NCBI GenBank assembly: GCA_938007965.1
Contig: CALLMH010000016.1
Coordinates: 55,618 to 119,617, forward strand
Origin: an uncultured Saprospiraceae bacterium
GTDB taxonomy: Bacteria > Bacteroidota > Bacteroidia > Chitinophagales > Saprospiraceae
Direction: 5' to 3'
DNA: 64,000 bases
The notes beneath the pieces were generated by a model. The model saw only the letters and a list, made by a program, of their open reading frames with translations, was not told the origin of the DNA and ran no database searches. The position numbers and the translations under genes are program-made. Position 1 is the first letter of the stretch, and every line of letters begins with the position of its first letter. Of this stretch, positions 18,184 through 27,367 are shown piece after piece.

Positions 18184-19326
18184 ATGTTAGAGAATAGATA
18201 CAATAACAGTCCATTTGAAATGTTTAGTTACGCGGGGCCAGATTACTTCTGTGACAGAGAGGTGGAGCTAGACGAGTTAGTGAAAGCATTTGATAGTAGG
18301 ACAAATACGGTTTTGTCTTCATTTCGAAGATTAGGGAAGACGAGTCTGATCACTCATTTGCATTATTACTTATCTATGAGGAAAGATGTAATATGTATCT
18401 ATATTGATGTATTAAAAACAAAATCGGATGCTGAGTTTATAGATCAATTTGTTACTGGAGTGATGAGGGCACTGGATAAAATAGAGCCTCAACTGGTTAA
18501 GTTTTTGAAAGCACTAGGTAATGTAAGGCCACAAGCTGGAATCGACCCTGCCACTGGACTGCCTACTTTAAGTGTAGATATTCAAAAAAAGAAAGATATA
18601 GGACAAACATTTGATACGGTGATGAATATGCTTTTGGATCGTCCAGAGAAATTTCAAATTACCATTGATGAGTTTCAACAAATAGAAAACTACGAAGAGC
18701 CTACTGTGATTGATGCAGCGATAAGATCATTTTTTCCAAAGGCAAGAAATCTTCATTTTATATTCTCAGGGAGTGATCAGCATCTTTTATCTATGTTGTT
18801 TGCCAGCCCCAAAAAAGCAATGTTTTCAAGTACGCAGATGTTGACTTTAGACTATATATCTTATGATGCTTATTTTAAATTCATAAAAAGGCACTTTTTA
18901 GATTCTGGTAAAGAAATATCTGATTCTATTATTGATGAATTATTAAATTGGTCCAAAAGGTATACATTTTATACTCATTTCTTGTGTAACAACCTATTCA
19001 TGAATACAGTCGATAAAGTGGAGTCGCAAGATTTGTATAAAGCGATGGAGAGGTGTATAAAGTATTTCGAAGGAGCATATTATTTTTTCGAAAAGACGTT
19101 GTCTAAAAATCAGTTTCTATTGTTGAGAGCGATTGCGAAAGAAGAAATAGCTATCAATATTTATAGTAAAGACTTTTTATCGAAATACAAATTTTCAGCT
19201 TCATCAACAAAGCAGGCATTAAAAGTATTAGTAGACGAACAATTGGTCCATGAAAAAAACACAGAGAAGGGTTTGGAATTCTTCGTTTATGATGTGTTCT
19301 TGATGAGGTGGCTTCAAGAAAAGTGA
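18184..19326 (+). CDS. AAA-family ATPase (ATPase_2-like)
   Basis: 380-residue P-loop ATPase resembling the ATPase_2/archaeal-type AAA group. A short N-terminal segment ending in DREVELDELVKAF is followed by the nucleotide-binding loop at residues 46-53 (SFRRLGKT), in which the first Walker A glycine is replaced by serine. Walker B is TIDE at 160-163, and IFSGSDQHLL may be a sensor. A C-terminal helical/winged region follows. The function is unknown; such proteins occur in defence, toxin-antitoxin and housekeeping contexts. It is not an obvious polysaccharide gene and is flanked by rmlA and ribA. It has its own promoter-like element and an upstream repeat, so it may be regulated separately. 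Confidence 0.75.
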   Translation: MLENRYNNSPFEMFSYAGPDYFCDREVELDELVKAFDSRTNTVLSSFRRLGKTSLITHLHYYLSMRKDVICIYIDVLKTKSDAEFIDQFVTGVMRALDKIEPQLVKFLKALGNVRPQAGIDPATGLPTLSVDIQKKKDIGQTFDTVMNMLLDRPEKFQITIDEFQQIENYEEPTVIDAAIRSFFPKARNLHFIFSGSDQHLLSMLFASPKKAMFSSTQMLTLDYISYDAYFKFIKRHFLDSGKEISDSIIDELLNWSKRYTFYTHFLCNNLFMNTVDKVESQDLYKAMERCIKYFEGAYYFFEKTLSKNQFLLLRAIAKEEIAINIYSKDFLSKYKFSASSTKQALKVLVDEQLVHEKNTEKGLEFFVYDVFLMRWLQEK

Positions 19327-19333
19327 GAGATTG

Positions 19334-19936
19334 ATGGATAATACAGACAAACGAGTAAGCAAACAAGCACAAGTGCCTCTACCGACGAAACACGGTACTT
19401 TTCATATACAAGCGTATGCATTGGATGCATCCGAACAAATGCCTCATATGGTATTGATCAATCCAAAAACAGATTTTTCAAAACCGATCAATGTGCGTGT
19501 ACATTCTGAATGTATGACTGGTGATGTGTTTGGGAGTTACAGATGCGAGTGTGGCGAACAATTAGATGCTTCACTAGCATATATCAATAAACACGGCGGG
19601 GTAGTAATCTATCTGCGCCAAGAAGGCCGAGGAATTGGGATCATCAATAAACTGCACGCATACGCGAAGCAGGATCAAGGATACGATACCGCGGAAGCGA
19701 ATAAAGTACTTGGATTTGGCTACGATGATCGTACGTATGAAGATGCTATATCTATCTTAAAAGACCTTGAAATAACTGAAATAAATCTTATAACAAATAA
19801 TCCCGATAAGATAAGATCATTGGACGATGATGCAGATATTACAGTCATTGAAAGAATCGATTTGGATATCAAAGCTAGGAAAGAGAATATTGGGTATTTA
19901 AAGACAAAGCGAGAAAAATTTGGACATAAAGTGTAA
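19334..19936 (+). CDS. ribA: GTP cyclohydrolase II
   Basis: Opens GTP to 2,5-diamino-6-ribosylamino-pyrimidinone phosphate, the first step of riboflavin synthesis. 200 residues from ATG at 19334; a TTG at 19331 directly before it is an alternative. The zinc cysteines are C60, C71 and C73 (SEC...SYRCECGEQL), and LRQEGRGIGI carries the catalytic arginine. There is no fused RibB domain. It starts 7 bp after the ATPase gene, so it is probably cotranscribed with it. A riboflavin gene here is unrelated to the polysaccharide theme. After it a 206-bp gap precedes the export genes. Confidence 0.94.
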   Translation: MDNTDKRVSKQAQVPLPTKHGTFHIQAYALDASEQMPHMVLINPKTDFSKPINVRVHSECMTGDVFGSYRCECGEQLDASLAYINKHGGVVIYLRQEGRGIGIINKLHAYAKQDQGYDTAEANKVLGFGYDDRTYEDAISILKDLEITEINLITNNPDKIRSLDDDADITVIERIDLDIKARKENIGYLKTKREKFGHKV

Positions 19937-20018
19937 AATTATCGCACATAGGATTGTTAAGAATTAGTATATCTCAAAAGATAGTGAATCACAAAAGCAA
20001 AGATTTGATCATCTAAAC

Positions 20019-20026
20019 TATATTTG
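20019..20026 (+). promoter_or_regulatory. Bacteroidota -7 element upstream of the export operon
   Basis: TATATTTG fits TAnnTTTG and lies in the 206-bp gap between ribA and the SLBB gene (start 20143). It implies an A+T-rich 5' leader of about 110 nt. I see no convincing -33 TTTG at the usual 19-21 bp distance, so the call rests on the -7 match and position. No UpxY/UpxZ-type antitermination genes are present. Confidence 0.42.
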
Positions 20027-20142
20027 TGCAAGTTTTGTAAATTTTAATTTCTTACGCATAATCATGTATGTATATATGACTTTTTATACTCGTATTAAAA
20101 ATTTTTAATTTTCATCTGCAATCTATTTTAAACAAAAAAAAC

Positions 20143-22860
20143 ATGAATTTAAAAAGTATAATTTTTATATTTTTTGCCTTTGCAGCTTTGCAGAGTGGAT
20201 TAACCCAATCTGCTCAGGAAGCAGCGGTTCGACAAGAATTAAAAAAGCAAGGAGTTGACGAAGATGAAGTACGAAAGAGACTTTTAGAAAAAGGGTATGA
20301 TCCAGATAATGTAGACATTGATAACCCTAATGAGATTTTAGAATTTCAGAGAGTATCGGAAGAGATAATTGCAGAGATAAAAAGTGAGCAGAAAGCAGCG
20401 GTTCAGATCGTCAGTGATGAGAAAATAGATACAACTGATATTGGTGCAGCTAAAGGTGCCGCTACTACCTCTGCGGTAGAGACTTTAGTAAGTGTATCCC
20501 CGTCATCAGATGCAGCTAAAGTTGTAGTTGATAATCAAAATGTCAATCCAGCAAAAATATATGGGCAACATATATATCGAGACGGAGCGATTAGATACTA
20601 CAAAGAAAATGAATTTATCAATCCACCATCAAATTATATATTAGGTCCTGGAGATAGAGTAACTGTTTCTATTTGGGGGCAAGCGGAAGAAAATTTTAGT
20701 CAAGAAATTTCCAACGGAGGTTTTGTCAAGTTCTCACAAATTCCAAGAATAACTTTAGGAGGCTTGAAACTTGAAGATGCTAAGAAACTCATGAAAACTA
20801 AATTAGCAAGATATTATCCATTTAGAGAGGAGGATTTTGAATTAAAAGTAACATCAACTAGAAATATTAATATTTTTATTACAGGAGAGGTTGGTAATGT
20901 AGGGTCTTACAATATATCAGCAATTAACCCTGCGGTAAATGCGTTGGCCGCTGCTGGTGGGCCTTCTGATATTGGAAGTGTTAGAAATATTCAAATTGTT
21001 AGTTCTAAAGGAAATAGATCTCTAGACCTCTATGCATTTTTAAGAGATCCTCAATTAAGTAAAGGTTTATTTTTAAATGAGGGGGACTATATCCTTGTAC
21101 CTATTCTTGGTAAAGTTGTAACTATAAACGGTGCCATAAGAAGACCATATAAGTATGAACTAAAAGATACTGAATCATTGAGTGATTTAATTGATTTTGC
21201 TGGAGGATTAGGAGTTGATGCATACAAGAAAAATATAAAAATTACTCGATATGAAAATGACACTAAAGTAATCTTGAATGTTGATCTTACAAATCCTTCA
21301 CAAGTATCAAATTTTAGGTTGTCTGATGGTGATGTTATAGATATTATGAGTATTGATGAAACTATAAAAAATGCAGTAAATGTAGAAGGTGCCTTATACA
21401 ACAGTGGTTCTTTTGCTATTAAAAGCGGTATGAAGATTTCGGATTTGGTTCCGTTATTAGAATTAAAAGAAGATGCAATCTTAGATATTGCTTATTTACT
21501 CAAGCAGAATGACGATCAGACTACAGTAAGATGGAATTTAGTAAATCTTAATGAAGTACTCAACGATAAATCTTCTCCAAATAATCTATTACTTGAAAAT
21601 GATGACAGATTAATTATCAGAAGCAAATCTCTATTTGTTACATCTAATACTATAGAAGTGAGAGGGGCAGTCAATAATGAAGCCACCTACCAATTTGACG
21701 AATCTGGTAATTTAAAATTAAGTGATGCCATATTTTTAGCTGGAGGGTTAAGTCCTCAAGCTACAGATTTTGCATATTTAATTAGAAATATACCTGGTAG
21801 TACTTCTCCTGAATATATATCAGTGAATATCAAAGAAGCTGTTGGAAACCCTTCGTCAGCGGCTAATGTTTCGCTTGAACCAAATGACAAACTACAAGTA
21901 TACAGTAAAGGGGAGTACGTCGATGAAACATTTATCAAAGTAGAAGGAGCTGTCAGGGCGCCGAATACATACAGATATGATGAGTCTCTAACTTTATATG
22001 ATGCGATTCAGTTAAGTAAGGGGCTTACCATTGATGCAGCATACAATAACATCGATATATTTAGACTAGAATTCAAAGATATTAACAAGACAAGAACACT
22101 CATCGCAAATGTGTCTATCGATAAAGATCTAAACATATTAGGGAGCGATATCAAACTTCAACCATTTGATCACATCGTTGTCAGACAAGCCGCAGAATTT
22201 GAATTACAAAGAGAAGTATATGTTTCAGGCGAAGTAAAATATCCAGGTAAGTATTTCATTTTAAATGATAATTTTAAAATTGTTGATTTAATAAATGAGG
22301 CAGGGGGATTGACAGATGAGGCGTTTGTAAATGGTGCAACATTACAAAGAAATCAGGATGGTCTAGGATATGTAGTATTGGACTTACAAAAGGCAATGGA
22401 TAGTCCAAATTCTAAGTCTAATGTTATCTTACAACTAACGGACAAAATAAACATTCCAAAAATCAGTAATCTGGTCACTGTCCAAGGTGCAGTAAATACT
22501 TCTGATGCCGTTAATACTATGGATAATCCTAACTCAAACATTAATTTTGTTTATGAAGGGAAAAGGAATGTAATGCATTACATCGAAAGATCTGGCGGAT
22601 TAAAATCAAATGCGGATAAATCATCTATTGCCGTAATCTATCCAAATGGAGAGGTGAAGAGAACAAAAAATATATTATTTTTTAGAAAACATCCAAAAGT
22701 AACAGCTGGAAGTAAAATTGTAGTAGATGCAAAACCACCTAAATTGAATGCTGAAGGATCTCCTAAAAAGGATATAGACTGGGGAGAAGTATTAGCCGAT
22801 AGTATAGGACAAGCAACCGCTATATTGTCACTACTCTTGTTAATTGATAGAATAGATTAA
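20143..22860 (+). CDS. Polysaccharide export outer-membrane protein with SLBB repeats (Wza-like)
   Basis: 905 residues, much longer than E. coli Wza (~380). A cleavable signal peptide (MNLKSIIFIFFAFAALQSGL) has no lipobox cysteine, so this is not a classical lipoprotein. A charged helical segment (about 25-110) precedes the Poly_export domain starting YILGPGDRVTVSIWGQAEE. Several SLBB beta-grasp repeats follow, recognisable by recurring V-x-G-A/E-V (TGEVGNVGSY, VNGAIRRPYKY-like, VEGALYNSGSF, VSGEVKYPGKY). A hydrophobic segment close to the C-terminus (ATAILSLLLLI) may span the outer membrane. It forms the export channel, paired with the Wzz-like protein 22 bp downstream. Confidence 0.9.
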   Translation: MNLKSIIFIFFAFAALQSGLTQSAQEAAVRQELKKQGVDEDEVRKRLLEKGYDPDNVDIDNPNEILEFQRVSEEIIAEIKSEQKAAVQIVSDEKIDTTDIGAAKGAATTSAVETLVSVSPSSDAAKVVVDNQNVNPAKIYGQHIYRDGAIRYYKENEFINPPSNYILGPGDRVTVSIWGQAEENFSQEISNGGFVKFSQIPRITLGGLKLEDAKKLMKTKLARYYPFREEDFELKVTSTRNINIFITGEVGNVGSYNISAINPAVNALAAAGGPSDIGSVRNIQIVSSKGNRSLDLYAFLRDPQLSKGLFLNEGDYILVPILGKVVTINGAIRRPYKYELKDTESLSDLIDFAGGLGVDAYKKNIKITRYENDTKVILNVDLTNPSQVSNFRLSDGDVIDIMSIDETIKNAVNVEGALYNSGSFAIKSGMKISDLVPLLELKEDAILDIAYLLKQNDDQTTVRWNLVNLNEVLNDKSSPNNLLLENDDRLIIRSKSLFVTSNTIEVRGAVNNEATYQFDESGNLKLSDAIFLAGGLSPQATDFAYLIRNIPGSTSPEYISVNIKEAVGNPSSAANVSLEPNDKLQVYSKGEYVDETFIKVEGAVRAPNTYRYDESLTLYDAIQLSKGLTIDAAYNNIDIFRLEFKDINKTRTLIANVSIDKDLNILGSDIKLQPFDHIVVRQAAEFELQREVYVSGEVKYPGKYFILNDNFKIVDLINEAGGLTDEAFVNGATLQRNQDGLGYVVLDLQKAMDSPNSKSNVILQLTDKINIPKISNLVTVQGAVNTSDAVNTMDNPNSNINFVYEGKRNVMHYIERSGGLKSNADKSSIAVIYPNGEVKRTKNILFFRKHPKVTAGSKIVVDAKPPKLNAEGSPKKDIDWGEVLADSIGQATAILSLLLLIDRID

Positions 22861-22882
22861 ATTTTAAAGTAAGAATCTTATA

Positions 22883-23944
22883 ATGGAATTAGACCAAACC
22901 GACGAGTTAACACTCAAAGAGATTATCCTTAAAATCAAAGAATATATATTTGAGCTTATCAGGTATTGGTGGCTCATCGCTCTATTCTGTTTAATTTCTG
23001 TAGGAGGATTTTTATATGTGCATTATTCATCACATTTATTATATGGAGCTACGATCAAGTTTGTAGTAGAAGGTCAACAAGGTACTGGGGGTGGTATTGC
23101 TAATATATTAGGATCTATCGGGATGGGAAAGGCTGCAGGAGGAGCTGTTAATCCCTATAAATTACTAGAGGTAGCGCAAGGATCAGAATTGTTTATCAAG
23201 GTGATGGATACCAAGATGGAAAACGGAGATATCATCGCTAATGAAATATTAAAAGTTTACCAATTGCCAGAAGAATGGGCAGAAAACAACCCTGAATACG
23301 AAGGATTTAGATTTAAGAATATTGGAAAATTAGACGATTCAAATATTTTAAAGCAAAAAGTGCTCAAAAATCTTCACGGTTTTGTTCTTGGTTCTCAAGC
23401 CGATAGATCTTCAGCTCTTACAGGGCTTACTTTGGATGAAGAAATTGGAATTTATACATTGTCTTCTGGGGCCAGGACTGAAGAACTTAGTTTAGCTTTG
23501 ACTAATGCATTTTATAGCGAGATCAGATATTTTTTCGAAGAAGAAGTATTTAGAGATCAAATACAAATAGCGGAGATTTTAGATGCAAAAAAAGATTCTC
23601 TTCAATTAATAAGGAATTACAAAATTCGAGAATTGGCTAAATTCGAAAATAGAAATAGATCGGTTATCGGTAAGAACCTACTTGCAGAGCGTACGATCAT
23701 CACGATGGAGCAGACTGCCATAAATGAAGCCTACAAACAGATATTGGTCAATAGTGAGATGACAGATATAAATCGAAAAAATCAAAAACCATTATTTGTT
23801 GCAGTAGATAGACCCTTTCGTCCCCTTTCTCCTGTCGGCTCATCACTAAAGAGAAAAATTATCATGGGATTAGCCATAGGTATATTTTTGTCATTTTTAT
23901 TTATAGTTGTTAGAAAAATGTATCGGGATATTATGTCCACGTAA
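22883..23944 (+). CDS. Wzz-type chain-length determinant / polysaccharide co-polymerase
   Basis: 353 residues. The N-terminal membrane segment is YWWLIALFCLISVGGFLYV, followed by a periplasmic region with coiled-coil potential. A proline-rich motif (RPFRPLSPVGS) precedes the second membrane segment IIMGLAIGIFLSFLFIVV, which is the classic Wzz/PCP topology. The short cytoplasmic tail has no Walker motifs, so no tyrosine kinase domain is fused. It would set polymer length for the single Wzy-like protein in the window and contact the SLBB export protein upstream. Confidence 0.87.
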   Translation: MELDQTDELTLKEIILKIKEYIFELIRYWWLIALFCLISVGGFLYVHYSSHLLYGATIKFVVEGQQGTGGGIANILGSIGMGKAAGGAVNPYKLLEVAQGSELFIKVMDTKMENGDIIANEILKVYQLPEEWAENNPEYEGFRFKNIGKLDDSNILKQKVLKNLHGFVLGSQADRSSALTGLTLDEEIGIYTLSSGARTEELSLALTNAFYSEIRYFFEEEVFRDQIQIAEILDAKKDSLQLIRNYKIRELAKFENRNRSVIGKNLLAERTIITMEQTAINEAYKQILVNSEMTDINRKNQKPLFVAVDRPFRPLSPVGSSLKRKIIMGLAIGIFLSFLFIVVRKMYRDIMST

Positions 23945-23948
23945 AATT

Positions 23949-25241
23949 ATGGGAATATATAAAGATTTACTAGAAAAGAAAAAAATCCTCAGTGTCACTG
24001 GCTTAGGATATGTGGGATTGCCGCTTGCATTAGAATTTGCAAAATACTTCAAAGTTATTGGTCTTGATATCAATAAGGAGAGGATAGAGCTTATGAAACA
24101 AAATATTGATCCAAGTAAGGAGCTCGATAGCTCTGCTTTTGAAGGGTGCGATATAGAGTTTACAGCGAATCCCCTAGATTTGAAAAAAGCTCACTTTCAT
24201 ATTATCGGTGTGCCTACAGATATAGATGAGCATATGATACCAAACCTGAAACCGCTTTTAGGGGCAAGTACCAATATTGGAAAAATATTGAAAAAGGGAG
24301 ACTATGCAGTATTCGAAAGTACCGTATACCCAGGATGTACCGAAGACGATTGTGTACCGTTATTAGAAAAAGAATCAGGCCTTACTATGGGAGTTGATTT
24401 CAAGGTAGGATACTCGCCCGAGCGTATCGTGCCTGGAGATAAGGTGCGTACGTTTACCAAAATACTCAAGATAGTAAGTGGCTCTGACCTAGAGGCGCTA
24501 GAAGAGATAGACCAGGTATACAATCATGTATTAGATAACGGAACTTACAGAGCTTCATCAATCAAAGTAGCTGAAGCGGCTAAGGTGATAGAAAACACCC
24601 AGCGAGATATCAATATCTCTTTGATGAATGAGCTTGCCATTATATTCGATAAAATAGGGATCGATACGAATGAAGTAGTAGATGCAGCGGGATCTAAATG
24701 GAACTTTCATAAATATACACCAGGTCTTGTAGGTGGTCACTGTATTGGAGTCGATCCATACTACCTCATGCATAAGGCAAAACAATTAGGACATGATCCA
24801 CAAGTGATTGCCGCAGGTCGAAGGGTGAATAATTATATCCCTCATTTTATTGCGAAGCGTGTAGTACAATCACTAATCGAGAAAGGGAAAAATCCAGGTG
24901 ATTGTAAGGCGCTCGTGATGGGAATTACCTTCAAAGAGGACGTCTCTGATATTAGAAACAGCAAAGTAGCCGATCTCATCAAAGAAATTGCCGATTATTC
25001 TATAACTGTGGATACCGTAGATCCTCATGCAGATGCTGCAGAGGTACACCATGAGTATGGAATCACCATGGCTGATGGTATAGGAAACGATTACGATGTA
25101 ATACTCATAGCAGTAGGGCATCAAGAATATAAAGAAATGTCAAAATCCGAATTACAGGCGATATCAAAAGATGATTTGATACTTTTTGACATCAAAGGGA
25201 TAAAAGATGGAAAGGAATATGAAACCTATTGGAAATTGTAA
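23949..25241 (+). CDS. UDP-N-acetylhexosamine 6-dehydrogenase (TviB/WbpO-like)
   Basis: NAD-dependent UDP-sugar dehydrogenase (430 residues) oxidising C6 to a uronic acid in two steps. SVTGLGYVGLPLALEFAKYF binds NAD, and VGGHCIGVDPYYLMHKA carries the catalytic cysteine. ESTVYPGCTEDDCVP, YSPERIVPGD and SIKVAEAAKVIENTQRDI closely match the TviB/WbpO group, which makes UDP-GalNAcA. It could instead supply UDP-GlcNAcA to WlbA at 5841. The ATG at 23949 is preferred because an earlier in-frame start (23907) would overlap wzz by 38 bp and add a tail unlike the family. Confidence 0.9.
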   Translation: MGIYKDLLEKKKILSVTGLGYVGLPLALEFAKYFKVIGLDINKERIELMKQNIDPSKELDSSAFEGCDIEFTANPLDLKKAHFHIIGVPTDIDEHMIPNLKPLLGASTNIGKILKKGDYAVFESTVYPGCTEDDCVPLLEKESGLTMGVDFKVGYSPERIVPGDKVRTFTKILKIVSGSDLEALEEIDQVYNHVLDNGTYRASSIKVAEAAKVIENTQRDINISLMNELAIIFDKIGIDTNEVVDAAGSKWNFHKYTPGLVGGHCIGVDPYYLMHKAKQLGHDPQVIAAGRRVNNYIPHFIAKRVVQSLIEKGKNPGDCKALVMGITFKEDVSDIRNSKVADLIKEIADYSITVDTVDPHADAAEVHHEYGITMADGIGNDYDVILIAVGHQEYKEMSKSELQAISKDDLILFDIKGIKDGKEYETYWKL

Positions 25242-25256
25242 ATGGATAATCCCTAA

Positions 25257-26801
25257 TTGAGCCAAACTAATCTTCTAATTTCTAATTTCGTATATACATT
25301 TATGCGAATAGTTGTACTGATTGTCATTGGATTCTTCATGACAAGAATTCTGATAAGACAACTTGGGTTAGAATTATTTGGATTATTAACAACGGTGGGG
25401 GCTTCAGGAATGTTAGTTTCGATGTTTACCAATATATTACAATTAAGTATTGCGAGAGAATTAGGAGTAACCGTAGGAGAAGCAAATAGCCTAAAAATAA
25501 AAGGTGCATTTTCGTCAGCTTTTTTTGTGCAATCAATTATTGCTCTTATTACCCTAATAATTGGTTATGCCGCATCTGAATCAATTGTAAATGGATTAAC
25601 AATTCCAGAGGGTTATTTTGAAATTACTTGGTTTTGTATCCTTATTACATTTTTACAATTAGCAATAGGAATATTTACAAGTCCGTTTGCTGCAATGATT
25701 AGAGCTTATCAGGACTTAAAGGCAATTAATTTTTTACAAATTTTACTGAAAGTTCTAATATTTGCATCTGCAGTTTCTATGATATTCTGGAAGGGTGAAA
25801 AGTTATTATTTTTTGTAACTGCAAATCTAATTTGTTTTTCTTTAATTCAGGTTTTACACATTTGGTATGCAAGAAGAAAATTTGATTTATGTAGAGCTGA
25901 GCTGGGCCTTGTATCGAAACCTGTTATTAAATCTATTTTTAGATATGCCTCGTTTGCATTAATTGGGGGCATTGGTGGGCAGATACGAAGAAACGGGGTA
26001 GCAATAATTTTAAATATATACTTTGGAAATATTGTTACAGCAGCTAATGGAATTGCAATCCGATTATCAAATTTGATAGCTCAGTTTGTAGGTACAATAA
26101 CTCCCGTTGTGCAACCTGCGATGAATTCTAATTTTGGAGCTGGGAATAAGGAGTATATAGAAAAACTAATTCCTATAAGTAGTACTATAGGTTTGGCTAT
26201 AATAATTCCTTTAGCTTTGCCATTGATTTCAGATACAGAAGCATTATTAATTTTTTGGTTGCAAACTGACTTGCCTCCATTTGCTGTTCTTTTTTCACAA
26301 TTGCTTACTTTGACTTTTGTAGTTACTATGATTAGTAAAGGACATGCCATGGCGATGCATGCCGATGGTAATATAGGTTGGTTGACTATAGTCAATCAAG
26401 TTTTAGTAATTGGTGGTATTTTTGGGTTTGCAATTATAGCATGTACAAATAAGGAGAATCCTTGGCTTCTCACGATTGGAGAATTATTTGGGCTCATTAT
26501 AGCGACGAGTATTTGGCAACCAATATATGTTGCAAAAAAACTAAATATATCAAATAAGCTATGGATAAGAAAAACTGTACTACCTGCATTAATAATTATT
26601 ATTACTAATGGAATTATATTTATATCGATTTCGTCTTTTATCGACACGAGTGTAGGTAGAGCTATTCTTTTAGGTGCACTTAGTTCAGTGGTTACATTTT
26701 CAATACTATGGCTATTTGCTTTTGAAAATACACAAAGAGAAAATCTAAAAGGATTTATGAAACAAATAGTAACAAAAACAATCAAAAGGACATTTTTATG
26801 A
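25257..26801 (+). CDS. Oligosaccharide flippase / PST-family transporter (flippase 2 of 3)
   Basis: 514-residue polytopic membrane protein starting at TTG, with about 12-14 hydrophobic segments. FVYTFMRIVVLIVIGFFMTR and LIRQLGLELFGLLTTV resemble the start of the polysaccharide biosynthesis (MATE/MVF clan) family. The region 25257-29221 looks more A+T-rich than its surroundings. The stop overlaps the acyltransferase start in ATGA. It opens a second flippase/methyltransferase/sulfotransferase/deacetylase series. Confidence 0.85.
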   Translation: MSQTNLLISNFVYTFMRIVVLIVIGFFMTRILIRQLGLELFGLLTTVGASGMLVSMFTNILQLSIARELGVTVGEANSLKIKGAFSSAFFVQSIIALITLIIGYAASESIVNGLTIPEGYFEITWFCILITFLQLAIGIFTSPFAAMIRAYQDLKAINFLQILLKVLIFASAVSMIFWKGEKLLFFVTANLICFSLIQVLHIWYARRKFDLCRAELGLVSKPVIKSIFRYASFALIGGIGGQIRRNGVAIILNIYFGNIVTAANGIAIRLSNLIAQFVGTITPVVQPAMNSNFGAGNKEYIEKLIPISSTIGLAIIIPLALPLISDTEALLIFWLQTDLPPFAVLFSQLLTLTFVVTMISKGHAMAMHADGNIGWLTIVNQVLVIGGIFGFAIIACTNKENPWLLTIGELFGLIIATSIWQPIYVAKKLNISNKLWIRKTVLPALIIIITNGIIFISISSFIDTSVGRAILLGALSSVVTFSILWLFAFENTQRENLKGFMKQIVTKTIKRTFL

Positions 26802-27367
26802 TTGTACGTATCATTAATTATTTTCATAGAATAAAAATCAAAATTAGGAATTCATTTCATAAGTCTCGGTCATTAGCGGTTAGTAAGAGATTCAAAAGTT
26901 GTGATGTGGATTTTCATATTTATAGTCCCTATGAAATCTTTGGATATGGCGGTATTTCAATCGGAAATAATGTTCACATCAATAGATACGCTTACATACA
27001 AGGTGCAGGTGGTTTAGTAATTGGAAACAATGTTCATATTGGACCCCATTTGACCCTATATACCACGAGTCATGATTACAATGGCAGTGCAATACCATAT
27101 GATGAAAATGTAATGCGGAAAAAAGTGATAATTGAAGACAATGTTTGGATAGGAGCTCGTGTAACTATAGTTCCAGGTGTAAAAATTGGAGAAGGTGCTA
27201 TTATTGCAGCGGGAACGGTTTTAGTTAAAGATGTAGAACCACTTCAGATAATTGGCGGTAATGGTCAGAGAGTATTGAAAACTAGAAATGAAAAACATTA
27301 TTATAAATTAAAAGCCAATACAAGATTTGGTGGAATAGGAGGAAAGCTATATGAAAATATTAAATAA
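26798..27367 (+). CDS. Left-handed beta-helix O-acyltransferase
   Basis: 189 residues with hexapeptide repeats (ISIGNNVHINRYAYI, LVIGNNVHIGPHL, VIIEDNVWIGARVTIVPGVKIGEGAIIAAGTVLVKDV) and the catalytic-type loop TTSHDYNG. This is the maltose O-acetyltransferase/NodL/CysE-like group common in O-antigen loci, presumably using acetyl-CoA. It begins with N-terminal basic residues. It overlaps flippase 2 by 4 bp (ATGA) and the FkbM gene by 17 bp. The target hydroxyl is unknown. Confidence 0.87.
   Translation: MIVRIINYFHRIKIKIRNSFHKSRSLAVSKRFKSCDVDFHIYSPYEIFGYGGISIGNNVHINRYAYIQGAGGLVIGNNVHIGPHLTLYTTSHDYNGSAIPYDENVMRKKVIIEDNVWIGARVTIVPGVKIGEGAIIAAGTVLVKDVEPLQIIGGNGQRVLKTRNEKHYYKLKANTRFGGIGGKLYENIK

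Noticed and set aside
23907..23948. Earlier start of the UDP-HexNAc dehydrogenase
   Set aside because: It would overlap wzz by 38 bp and add 14 residues not seen in TviB/WbpO proteins; ATG 23949 lies just after the wzz stop.
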